This document shows positions 6,823-14,140 of a stretch of DNA of 28,707 bases, in pieces. The notes below the pieces were generated by a model. The model was not told where the DNA came from and did not search any database. It worked only from the letters and a program-made list of their open reading frames with translations. Position numbers and translations under genes: made by a program. The stretch comes from CBDUBS01 sp965365445. Lineage in GTDB: Bacteria; Bacteroidota; Rhodothermia; Rhodothermales; DASSAV01. Numbering within the stretch: position 1 is the stretch's first letter; each line of letters starts with the position of its first letter. The DNA is taken from the NCBI GenBank assembly GCA_965365445.1, contig CBDUBS010000027.1, positions 1 to 28,707 on the forward strand. The letters are read 5' to 3'.

Positions 6823-8871
6823 TCAGACCTCCACCTTGTATTCCGGGATCGTCCCGCTGTCGGCGAACGTCACGCGAGCCCGTTTGGAGCCGTTCCGCAC
6901 GTCAAGCATATATACTCCTTCCGAAACGGGATATACTTCCGCCGTAGCAGTCTCGGCCGCTCCCTGTTCGGGCAGCAGCACCGTCAGAAGGGTTGGTGTG
7001 AGTGCGGCTTCCTGCGTTTCCACTTCGGCGAACGGGTGCATGACGGCCACTTCCTGCGGTATCGGCAGGGTGAGCGAGCGTACGGTGGTGTCGCCGAGCG
7101 CGAAGGTAAGCCCTCGGAGCGAAGCGCCGGGCCTCATGATGCGGAAGGTGGACCCGCTTGTTTCGACCCGGCCCTTGCCGTCGTTGTTGAAGCAGAAGTA
7201 CCGGGCCTGGATCCGCGAGGGCCGTGCTTTCTTGACGACCTTATCGACCACCAGCACGGCAGGCAGCTCGTGCAACACCACCACGGTGCGGGTTACGGAA
7301 GCCACGTCGTCGTTTACCATCCGGTAGGCCGGCGTCTGGTCGCTCGTCCAGGCCAACAGATGCTCCCGCTCCAGCGTGCGGGTAATGTGCGCCAGAGCAT
7401 CCGATGCATTCGTCCCTTCCTTTCCGTCGTGGTACTGGTGTCCCTGCCCGTCGATGAGCACGGCGCTGTGCCCGGCGGTGGTGCGCATCATCCAGGAAGG
7501 ATCGGAATAGCTGTACGGGGGGCGGTGCGGATCGGCCACCAGCATCTCGCCGTAGGCTTTTACGATCAGGCTGCCCCGGTCGGCGTGCTCGTGGTTTTGC
7601 GGAGGGCCGCTCCGCATCGCCACTACGAGGTCGTTGGTGTCGTACCCGTTGCGGGCCACGATCCAGTCGAGATCGGACAGCCACAGGCGCGTGCTCTCCA
7701 GGGGAGGGCCGACGGGAAGGTTTTCGTCATACCAGATGAGCGACCAGGTATCGTGGCTGCGGTTCTGGTGCAGCCCCGTCCACTGAGCGATGGGATCGTA
7801 TGCCCGGCCGGCTACCCAGAACGGTACGGCCGACTGGGCCGGGCCGAACGCATCCCCGAAGTTGACGACGGCTTTCGGATTTTCGACGGTGGGCATGGTC
7901 ATTTCGCGGACGTACTCTACGTGCCCCGTCCAATTGATGACGTCGAACAAATCGATGCCGATGAGGCGGCGAAGCACGGTGGTCGCCTGCGCCAGATGCA
8001 GGGCGGTATAGTTCCCATAGGAAACGCCCTCCGGGTACGATCCGTCCCGGGCGAACAAATCCTCCAGCGACCGGAGGCTGAACACGGCCTGTTCGAGCCA
8101 CCGCTCCGTATCGGGGCTGACACCGAACCGTTTCTGATAGGTCGCCGTGCCGATGGCCAGCGCCGAAGCCGGGACGGCCTTGAGATTGGTTTTGTCCAGA
8201 ATGTACGGCCAGTTGGAGAGATCGATGCGGTCTCCCGGCCGGTGCTCGAAGTACGTGCTCGTCTCGTCCATCGTCCAGCCCTTTACCCTGTCCGGATAGC
8301 GCATCCCGTAGATGCCGAGGAAACTCGCCTCCAGGCCCCGCTCGCCCATCGTACGCAGCCACTCGTCCCGCTCGGAATCGGTCACCCGGTCGCCGAGCCA
8401 GTCGCTGCACAGCGATACGGCCAGCACCGAATCGGGGGCGCGCTGCAAGCCGAACACCCGGTCTCCTCCTTCGAGGAAGTAATCCCACCGGGGGAATTTC
8501 ATCAGGGTGCGCATGGCCTCGATGGACAGGTCGGCGGCTTCCTCGTCGCCCGCAACGGCATACAGGAACGCCAGTTGCTGCGCCGTTTTCGTAACCCGAT
8601 CGATGTGATACAGGTGGTCGTTATACCGGACTTCGGACGTGAGGAAGGTCCGAAAGGCGGCCCGATCCAGTTGCCTCAGTTGTTCGCGCAGTTCCGAAAA
8701 CATATCCGAGGAAAAGCGCTCCCGGAGGCGGTCCACTTCAGCCGCCCCGAAGTACAGGCCGAAAGCGGGAGCGTATGCCCGGGAAACCCATCCGCTTATC
8801 GGCGCCCCGGAGAGAGCCAGGCCGGAAGGAAGAAGTGCGGTCAGACGGAGAAAGTCGCGGCGAGATAACAT
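6823..8871 (-). CDS. Tat-exported heparinase II/III-like polysaccharide lyase
   Basis: 682 aa from the ATG at 8871; the open frame extends 35 codons upstream without signal character, whereas this start gives a twin-arginine signal (SRRDFL at 3-8, then a hydrophobic stretch ending in AYA). The N-terminal half is an alpha/alpha toroid like that of alginate and heparin lyases. The C-terminal half begins at the heparinase II/III signature NHEHADRGSLI near residue 427, followed by a beta-sandwich. Family members cleave uronate-containing polysaccharides by beta-elimination in the periplasm, leaving unsaturated uronates. It is the first gene of the minus-strand operon. Its promoter region is shared with the divergent ROK operon and contains a palindromic operator-like site. 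A second, Sec-exported member of the superfamily is encoded at 14137-16383. The glycan substrate cannot be told from the sequence. Confidence 0.87.
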   Translation of the reverse strand: MLSRRDFLRLTALLPSGLALSGAPISGWVSRAYAPAFGLYFGAAEVDRLRERFSSDMFSELREQLRQLDRAAFRTFLTSEVRYNDHLYHIDRVTKTAQQLAFLYAVAGDEEAADLSIEAMRTLMKFPRWDYFLEGGDRVFGLQRAPDSVLAVSLCSDWLGDRVTDSERDEWLRTMGERGLEASFLGIYGMRYPDRVKGWTMDETSTYFEHRPGDRIDLSNWPYILDKTNLKAVPASALAIGTATYQKRFGVSPDTERWLEQAVFSLRSLEDLFARDGSYPEGVSYGNYTALHLAQATTVLRRLIGIDLFDVINWTGHVEYVREMTMPTVENPKAVVNFGDAFGPAQSAVPFWVAGRAYDPIAQWTGLHQNRSHDTWSLIWYDENLPVGPPLESTRLWLSDLDWIVARNGYDTNDLVVAMRSGPPQNHEHADRGSLIVKAYGEMLVADPHRPPYSYSDPSWMMRTTAGHSAVLIDGQGHQYHDGKEGTNASDALAHITRTLEREHLLAWTSDQTPAYRMVNDDVASVTRTVVVLHELPAVLVVDKVVKKARPSRIQARYFCFNNDGKGRVETSGSTFRIMRPGASLRGLTFALGDTTVRSLTLPIPQEVAVMHPFAEVETQEAALTPTLLTVLLPEQGAAETATAEVYPVSEGVYMLDVRNGSKRARVTFADSGTIPEYKVEV

Positions 8872-8903
8872 ACGGTTCTGCCTCTGTCGGCTTGTTTCGT
8901 ATA

Positions 8904-8918
8904 TAAAACAACGTTTTA
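8904..8918. promoter_or_regulatory. KdgR/IclR-type operator candidate between divergent catabolic operons
   Basis: TAAAACAACGTTTTA is an inverted repeat (TAAAAC/GTTTTA, 3-nt centre). Every position fits TRAAAYRNYRTTTYA, the core of the enterobacterial KdgR (IclR family) operator. It lies 32 bp from the start of the heparinase-like gene on one side and 75 bp from the ROK kinase on the other, and it overlaps a possible -35 element of the ROK promoter. The likely binder is the IclR protein encoded at 21148-21933; this is an inference. Confidence 0.5.
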
Positions 8919-8943
8919 CATGGAATCTGATTGTATATATACG
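8915..8943 (+). promoter_or_regulatory. Candidate promoter for the ROK-SIS-symporter operon
   Basis: TTTACA (8915-8920), a 17-bp spacer and TATACG (8938-8943) resemble a sigma-70 promoter, ending 50 bp before the ROK start. The AT-rich palindrome GTATATATAC lies at its -10 end. Bacteroidota promoters often differ from this consensus, so confidence is low. Confidence 0.3.
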
Positions 8944-8993
8944 TATTCTCGGCGGGAGAAGAAACAACCTTTTCATTGCCTGTTACGGAAGAG

Positions 8994-9971
8994 ATGAGGT
9001 CAGGCGGCGGTACGGTCATCGGGCTCGACGTGGGCGGCACCAAGACGGCCGTGGTCGAGGGAGACGCGGCGGCGAACATTCTGCAACGCCGCGAGCGCCC
9101 CACGCAGGCCCACAGGCCATTCGAGGAGGCGTGGCCCGCCCTGGCCGTGCTGGTGGATGAAACGATGGAAACCGCCCGAAAGGCACACCGCGAACCCGTC
9201 GCGCTGAGCGTTTCCATAGGGGGGCCTCTCCGGATTGGCGAGGGCCGGCTGATCGACCCGCCTCACCTGCCGGGCTGGCATGGCGTGAGGCTGAAGGATC
9301 GGCTTACCGAGCGGTTTTTTCCCCTGCCCGTGTTCGTCGAGCACGATGGAAATGCCGGAGCGCTCGCCGAATTCGCGTTCGGGATCGGACCGTTGCGGCC
9401 CGGCCTCAGGCATCTGGTATTTCTGACCTTCGGAACGGGACTGGGTGCGGGCATCGTCGTGAACGGGCACATCCTGCATGGGGCCACGGATACGGCCGGA
9501 GAAGTCGGACACTGGCGCCTGGCCGACAACGGGCCCGAGGGGTACGGCAAGAACGGCTCATGGGAAGGGTTCGCATCGGGGGCCGGACTGGTGCAGCTGG
9601 CTGCGCGTCGTGACCCCAACCGCTGGTCCGCGGATACACCCATCCGCACCGTGGTAGATTCGATGCTGGCCGACGATCCCGAAGCGCTGGAAATAGCGGC
9701 TGAAGCCGGCCGCTGGATGGGCCGGGGTATGGCCTTGCTCGTCGATGCGCTCAACCCGGAAGTGATCGTTCTGGGCTCACTTGCAGTGGCGCTTGGAGAG
9801 CGGGTGCTGGGCCCGGCCCGGGATATCGTGCGCAGGGAAGCACTCCCGCAGGCCGCGGCGGCGTGCGAGATCGTGCCTTCGGTGCTGGGCAACCGCATCG
9901 GCGACGTAGCGGCGCTGATGGCCGCGTTCCAGAACCCTGAAATTCGCGATCAGCTAACGGAGGCGATCTGA
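8994..9971 (+). CDS. ROK-family sugar kinase lacking the zinc-cysteine motif
   Basis: 325 aa from the ATG at 8994, chosen because the kinase fold begins at once (VIGLDVGGTKTAVVEGD, with DVGGTKT at 12-18 as the phosphate loop); an ATG 63 bp upstream would add an unrelated tail. Other ROK features are VEHDGNAGALAEF with the catalytic Asp at 118, LTFGTGLGAGIV at 144-155 and GEVGHW at 169-174. The usual CxCGxxGCxE zinc site after the conserved His is replaced by YGKNGSWEGFASG, so zinc is probably not bound. ROK kinases phosphorylate hexoses or N-acetylhexosamines in the cytoplasm; the substrate here is unknown. Its TGA overlaps the ATG of the SIS isomerase by one base, so translation is probably coupled. 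It heads an operon with the isomerase and a sodium symporter: import, phosphorylation and isomerisation of one sugar. Confidence 0.87.
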   Translation: MRSGGGTVIGLDVGGTKTAVVEGDAAANILQRRERPTQAHRPFEEAWPALAVLVDETMETARKAHREPVALSVSIGGPLRIGEGRLIDPPHLPGWHGVRLKDRLTERFFPLPVFVEHDGNAGALAEFAFGIGPLRPGLRHLVFLTFGTGLGAGIVVNGHILHGATDTAGEVGHWRLADNGPEGYGKNGSWEGFASGAGLVQLAARRDPNRWSADTPIRTVVDSMLADDPEALEIAAEAGRWMGRGMALLVDALNPEVIVLGSLAVALGERVLGPARDIVRREALPQAAAACEIVPSVLGNRIGDVAALMAAFQNPEIRDQLTEAI

Positions 9972-10552
9972 TGCATACGGCCGAGGACTACTTCCTGGAG
10001 CATCGTAAGGTGGTGGCTCGCTCTCTGGAGCACCTCCGGAACGAAATCGACCGGAGCGCCGCAGCCCTGATCGACGCGCTCGCAAAAGGAAAAAAGGTGC
10101 TCGCCTTCGGAAACGGCGGCAGCGCCACCCAGGCCGGGCACTTCGTCGGAGAGCTGGTGGGGCGCTTCGACCGGGAGCGGCGGCCGCTGCCCGCGCTGGC
10201 GCTCAGTTCGGAGCCGGGCTCCGTAACCTGTATCGGCAACGACTACGGGTACGGAGCCCTGTTTGAGCGGCAGGTGCAGGCGCTGGCCGCACCCGGCGAC
10301 ATCGCCGTGGGCCTCACGACGAGCGGGCGTTCGGAAAACGTGCTCCGGGGCCTGACGGCTGCCCGCGAGCGGGGCGCTACGACGTTCGCTCTGACGGGAG
10401 CCGCCGGCCTCCAGGGAACGGAGGTCGATTTTCTGCTGGCGGCGCCGGACGACAGGACCGCCTTCATACAGGAGGTTCATTTGATGCTCATTCATTACTG
10501 GTGTCGCCGCATCGACGACGCCTTCGCCGGACGGGAGGCGCTTCGTGGATGA
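9971..10552 (+). CDS. GmhA-like SIS-domain phosphosugar isomerase
   Basis: 193 aa, the normal length for the GmhA branch of SIS proteins. Visible family motifs are FGNGGSATQAGHFVGELVGRF near residues 45-65, ALSSEPGSVTCIGNDYGYGALFERQVQAL, the phosphate-binding TTSGRSENVLRGL and a C-terminal IQEVHLMLIH. These retain the Glu (in GELVGRF) and late His used as acid/base residues in sedoheptulose-7-phosphate isomerase. In E. coli GmhA starts heptose synthesis for LPS. Here, between a ROK kinase and a sugar symporter, it more likely isomerises the phosphosugar made by the kinase; this is inference from context. It overlaps the kinase by 1 bp and the symporter by 8 bp, so the three are coupled. Confidence 0.85.
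   Translation: MHTAEDYFLEHRKVVARSLEHLRNEIDRSAAALIDALAKGKKVLAFGNGGSATQAGHFVGELVGRFDRERRPLPALALSSEPGSVTCIGNDYGYGALFERQVQALAAPGDIAVGLTTSGRSENVLRGLTAARERGATTFALTGAAGLQGTEVDFLLAAPDDRTAFIQEVHLMLIHYWCRRIDDAFAGREALRG
10533..10547 (+). promoter_or_regulatory. Shine-Dalgarno that fixes a GTG start for the symporter
   Basis: GGGAGG at 10533-10538 lies 6 nt before GTG at 10545, inside the end of the SIS gene. The nearby ATG at 10549 is in a different frame, so GTG is the start codon of the symporter. Confidence 0.7.
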
Positions 10553-12413
10553 ACTCCGCCACCTGAATACGCTGGATTACCTGCTCGTCGGCGGCTACAT
10601 GCTCATGATCGCCTCCGTCGGGCTGATCGTCCGGAAATTCAACAAGCAGACGTCGGATTATTTCAAGGGCGGCGGGCACATCCCCTGGCGGCTTTCGATG
10701 TTGTCGCTGTTCGTATCGGGATTCTCGGCCTTCATGTTCGTCGGGGCCTCCGGATATGCGTACCGTAACGGCGGGGCCGCCCTCATTTTGTTTACAACCG
10801 CGGTGCCCGCTTACCTGCTGGGATGGGTGCTGTACGGCCCCCTCTGGCGTCGCACCCGGCTCGATACGCCGATGCAGTTCCTGAACCGCCGCTATTCGCC
10901 GGGCACCACGTACTTCTACACCCTTCTGTCGGTCATCCCCAACGTGTTGATGCTGGGGATTAGCATCTATACGCTGTGCATCTTCGTCTCCTCTGCCCTC
11001 GGCTTCGGAGACCGCCTGTTCGATCTGGGCTTCGCGCAACTCAACGGGTTCCAAATTACCCTGATCGGCACCGGGGCCGTCATCGCGTTTTATACGATGC
11101 TGGGCGGGCTGTGGGCCGTCATCGTCGCAGACGCCCTGCAATTCCTCATCCTGTTCCTGACCACGCTCATCGTATTTCCTGCCGCCTACTTCTTTCTCGG
11201 CGACGGGAACCCTCTGGATGGCGTAAATCGGCTCATTCGGGAAGCTCCGGAGGGCTATTTCGGGCTGGCCGTCGAAGGGCAGACCTCGCTGTTCTGGGTG
11301 GCTTACATCATCAACATCCTTCTGGGGTATAACGTCAACTGGCACATCGCGCAGCGGTATTATTCCGTGCCCGACGAGCGGGATACCCGCAAGATGGCGC
11401 TCGGCGCGGCGGCGTTCAGCCTGTTCCTGCCGCTGATGTGGATCACGCCGGTCATGGCGACCCGGGTGCTCTACCCCGACCTGAACGCCATGTGGCCTAC
11501 CCTGGCCGAACCAAGCGAAGCGGCCTTCGTGACGCTCGCCATGACGATCCTTCCCCATGGTATGCTCGGGGTCATGGTGGCCGCCATCTTCGCCGCCACC
11601 ATGAGTTCGGCCGACACCACGTTCAACTGGCTGGCCGCCGTGCTTACGAAAGACGTATACGTGCCCGCCGGACGGGCGATCACCGGGCGGGAGCCGTCCG
11701 AAAAACGCCAGTTGCTCGTCGGCAAGGGGAGCGTGGTTACGATGGCCCTCCTGGCCGTCTGGATCGCCCTGTCGATGGAGCGCTTCGGCGGCGCCTTCGA
11801 CGTGTACCTCCGGGCCAACTCGCTCTACTCGGCCCCGATGTTCATCCCGGTCATGCTCGGGCTGGTGTACACCCGCACGCCCTGGTGGTCGGGCATGGCG
11901 GCTTTTGGGTTTGGAGTGGTCGCCATCGTGGCCGCCGACTTGGCGGTGAATATCTCGCAGGGCCTTCCGGTAAATACCCTCGACGTATTTTTCAGCGACA
12001 TTCGCCTCTCGGTGCTCGGGCTGGAGATGGGTCGGTATGAGTTGAATACGCTCGTCGGGGTAGGGGCCAGCACGCTGGTGTTCTTCACCTCGGCGTTTCT
12101 GAACCGGCGGGAGGGGGCGTTCCGGGAGCAGATCGAACGCTTCGAGCGCGACCTGCGCACCCCCGCCCACGCCAAAACCGACGAACTGGATTTGCGGGCG
12201 CTTCAGGCGTACCGGCTCGCCGGGCGGCTGGCCATCCTTATCGGACTCATCCTCTGGGGGATCGCGGCAGCCGATTTCGGCGGCCTGGGCAGTCTGCTGA
12301 ACTTTCTCGCCGGACTGCTGGCGGTAGCCTCCGGGGTCATCATCGTCGTCTCGGAGCGTGCGTACCGCATGCGCATCCAGGCGGCTCCGCCCACGGCGGC
12401 GAGAGGGGAATAG
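10545..12413 (+). CDS. Sodium:solute symporter (SSS family), probable sugar or sugar-acid importer
   Basis: 622 aa with GTG start. It has about 14 hydrophobic segments, beginning DYLLVGGYMLMIASVGLIV (12-30). The SSS pattern is clear: SDYFKGGGHIPWRLSMLSLFVSGFSAFMFVG after the first helix, GGLWAVIVADALQF in the middle and GVMVAAIFAATMSSADTTFNWLAAVLTKDVY, which carries the sodium-site serines of the LeuT-like fold. A charged cytoplasmic linker (about 525-560) precedes two last helices. SSS proteins import sugars, sugar acids, amino acids or vitamins with Na+ across the inner membrane. The cargo is inferred from the coupled kinase and isomerase to be a monosaccharide released by the extracytoplasmic enzymes. 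It overlaps the SIS gene by 8 bp. Confidence 0.87.
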   Translation: MDELRHLNTLDYLLVGGYMLMIASVGLIVRKFNKQTSDYFKGGGHIPWRLSMLSLFVSGFSAFMFVGASGYAYRNGGAALILFTTAVPAYLLGWVLYGPLWRRTRLDTPMQFLNRRYSPGTTYFYTLLSVIPNVLMLGISIYTLCIFVSSALGFGDRLFDLGFAQLNGFQITLIGTGAVIAFYTMLGGLWAVIVADALQFLILFLTTLIVFPAAYFFLGDGNPLDGVNRLIREAPEGYFGLAVEGQTSLFWVAYIINILLGYNVNWHIAQRYYSVPDERDTRKMALGAAAFSLFLPLMWITPVMATRVLYPDLNAMWPTLAEPSEAAFVTLAMTILPHGMLGVMVAAIFAATMSSADTTFNWLAAVLTKDVYVPAGRAITGREPSEKRQLLVGKGSVVTMALLAVWIALSMERFGGAFDVYLRANSLYSAPMFIPVMLGLVYTRTPWWSGMAAFGFGVVAIVAADLAVNISQGLPVNTLDVFFSDIRLSVLGLEMGRYELNTLVGVGASTLVFFTSAFLNRREGAFREQIERFERDLRTPAHAKTDELDLRALQAYRLAGRLAILIGLILWGIAAADFGGLGSLLNFLAGLLAVASGVIIVVSERAYRMRIQAAPPTAARGE

Positions 12414-12490
12414 CGATGAGCGTTGTGTTACGGGGCTATCTCATGGGGCGGCTATATATGGAGACAGATGCCCGTCAAACGGAGATTGCC

Positions 12491-13126
12491 ATGTGCAGGC
12501 AAAGCTGGTTCGTTCTGCTCGTACTTTTTTTGTATCCCACGGCCTCTCATGCACAGTGGATACCCGACCACATCCCCGACACGCCGGACAAATCCCCTGC
12601 CGACCGCGAACGCGATCGGTTCACCGAGCGGCATCGCGCCGAGTTGAGTCGCCTCTTTTTCATCGGCGATGCGTTTTCGGCTCCGCTTTTCACGTATCGC
12701 GGAACAGTATATGACGTAACCGTAGGAATAGGCGCCGAGACGTCTCCCGGGAAAGCCGTACTCGTTGCGGCAGGAATGCGGACGATTCCCGCCGTTCCCG
12801 GGGGCGCGTTCGACGATCATCGATCCATGCGGGACGTATCTACGTTTATGCTCGGCTACGAAACCAGACTCCTGAACGGCGCTTCTCGCCTGGCTGAACA
12901 CGTTGCCTTGCGCATGCAGGTTGGTGCGCTGATAGGTGATATCAGCGTACTCAGTGCGCAGTTTGCTCCCCGGTATGTTTTCGAGCCTCATCCGTATTGG
13001 AACGTCCCCGTAGGGATAACCGTGGCCGCCGTTTTCGGCCCTCACCGCAGCGGGATGGAACGGCTTTCCATTGGCCTGAGCGCCGGGGTGCAGATCCGTT
13101 TCGCCCAATACCATGTGCTGAAATAG
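12491..13126 (+). CDS. Small exported protein, possible outer-membrane beta-barrel, unknown function
   Basis: 211 aa from the ATG at 12491, which is preceded by GGAG with a 6-nt spacer and gives a good Sec signal (MCRQSWFVLLVLFLYPTASHAQW). An open frame begins 75 bp earlier at 12416 but adds a non-signal tail, so the later start is preferred. The mature part starts with a charged, Pro-rich segment (about 23-55). After that come alternating strands such as APLFTYRGTVYDVTVGIGAE, VALRMQVGALIG and SIGLSAGVQIRF, as in small outer-membrane barrels. I do not recognise the family. It follows the symporter by 77 bp and could be the end of the ROK operon or have its own promoter. By eye its codons are less GC-rich than those of the symporter. 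Confidence 0.65.
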   Translation: MCRQSWFVLLVLFLYPTASHAQWIPDHIPDTPDKSPADRERDRFTERHRAELSRLFFIGDAFSAPLFTYRGTVYDVTVGIGAETSPGKAVLVAAGMRTIPAVPGGAFDDHRSMRDVSTFMLGYETRLLNGASRLAEHVALRMQVGALIGDISVLSAQFAPRYVFEPHPYWNVPVGITVAAVFGPHRSGMERLSIGLSAGVQIRFAQYHVLK

Positions 13127-13249
13127 TACTTCGTATTTTGCCGGAACGGGTCGCCGGTTTCGAAACACGCGGCGGGGATTACCGGATATTTATCATGTAA
13201 TTTGGACTCCGGCGTCGCTATGGAATGAACATCTGCTGGAGAGTACGGT

Positions 13250-14140
13250 ATGGCCGATACCCTACGTGTTGCTGCGGTGCAGCTCTGGTCGGAGCCGGAG
13301 CGTGCGCCCGAGGCGAACCGGGCGCACGCGCTGAAGATGCTCGAAGAAGCGGCCCGACCTCGCCCCGACCTCGTGGTGATGCCCGAGGCCGTAACCATGC
13401 TGTGCTACCCGGACGGCCATCCGAACTTCAGCTACCGGGACGTAGCCGAACCCCTACCCGGACCCACATCCGAAGCGGCCTGCCGGATCGCCGCACGATA
13501 CGGCGTGAACGTGGTGCTCGGCCTCATCGAGGATCGCGGCCCAGACCGGCCATGCCAGAACCTGGCGCTCGTTATCGACCGGAAGGGCCGGATTGCGGGC
13601 CGGTACGAGAAAACACACGAGCCGGAAGTGTGCCGGACCGACCAGGCCGCCGGCCGCGGCGAGGAACTGCCCGTATTTGAACTCGACTTCGGGACGATCG
13701 GCGTATTCATATGCTGGGACCTGATCGCGCCCGAGGCGCCGGCTATCCTCGTGGCGAAGGGCGCCCGACTGCTCTGTTTCCCCCATCTCATAGGCCTCCC
13801 CTCGCAGCTCAACTTTGCGGTAACGCTTCGCGCCCGCGCCGTGGATAACGCGGTGCCCATCGTAGCCGCCGGTATGCGCGACGCCCACAACCACAACGGC
13901 AGTCAGGAAGGAGTTTATCCGACCTGTATCATCGACGCACGCGGAGAGATCATCGCGCAGAGCGACCGCCCCGGGGCAAATGTCGTTTCGGCGGAGCTAA
14001 CGCTAGCGCCGCTCCGGCTGGACTACATCGGCCGCCTGGAGCCCGGCATCGACTGGCAGGCGCAGCGCCGGGCCGAGGTGCGTCCCGATCTCTACGCCCG
14101 CGAGTACGCAAGGCATCTCAACCAACGGCCGACCCCATGA
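13250..14140 (+). CDS. Carbon-nitrogen hydrolase (nitrilase superfamily) amidase
   Basis: 296 aa, a full-length single-domain nitrilase-fold enzyme. The catalytic triad is visible: E46 in VVMPEAV, K121 in RYEKTHEPE and C155 in GVFICWDL. These enzymes hydrolyse amides, carbamoyl groups or nitriles in the cytoplasm; there is no signal peptide. The start is supported by GGAGAG at 13238-13243, 6 nt before the ATG. Its last four bases (ATGA) overlap the start of the second heparinase-like gene, so it is the first gene of a coupled set nitrilase, lyase, epimerase, aldolase. An amidase here suggests that the catabolised sugar carries an amide, N-acyl or carbamoyl group, which is inference only. Confidence 0.87.
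   Translation: MADTLRVAAVQLWSEPERAPEANRAHALKMLEEAARPRPDLVVMPEAVTMLCYPDGHPNFSYRDVAEPLPGPTSEAACRIAARYGVNVVLGLIEDRGPDRPCQNLALVIDRKGRIAGRYEKTHEPEVCRTDQAAGRGEELPVFELDFGTIGVFICWDLIAPEAPAILVAKGARLLCFPHLIGLPSQLNFAVTLRARAVDNAVPIVAAGMRDAHNHNGSQEGVYPTCIIDARGEIIAQSDRPGANVVSAELTLAPLRLDYIGRLEPGIDWQAQRRAEVRPDLYAREYARHLNQRPTP

Noticed and set aside
4049..8868. Long plus-strand open frames (455, 517 and 683 codons) opposite the minus-strand operon
   Set aside because: They mirror genes with clear domains and signals, have Arg/Pro/Val/His-rich shadow composition and lack recognisable motifs; GC-rich coding DNA often leaves the opposite strand open.
10488..12170. 560-codon minus-strand open frame opposite the symporter
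   Set aside because: Gln/Arg/Gly/His-rich shadow of a membrane-protein gene, with no domain.
13157..13166. GTTTCGAAAC palindrome upstream of the nitrilase gene
   Set aside because: Short, and its spacing differs from the TTTCA-N4-TGAAA and KdgR-like sites; probably chance.
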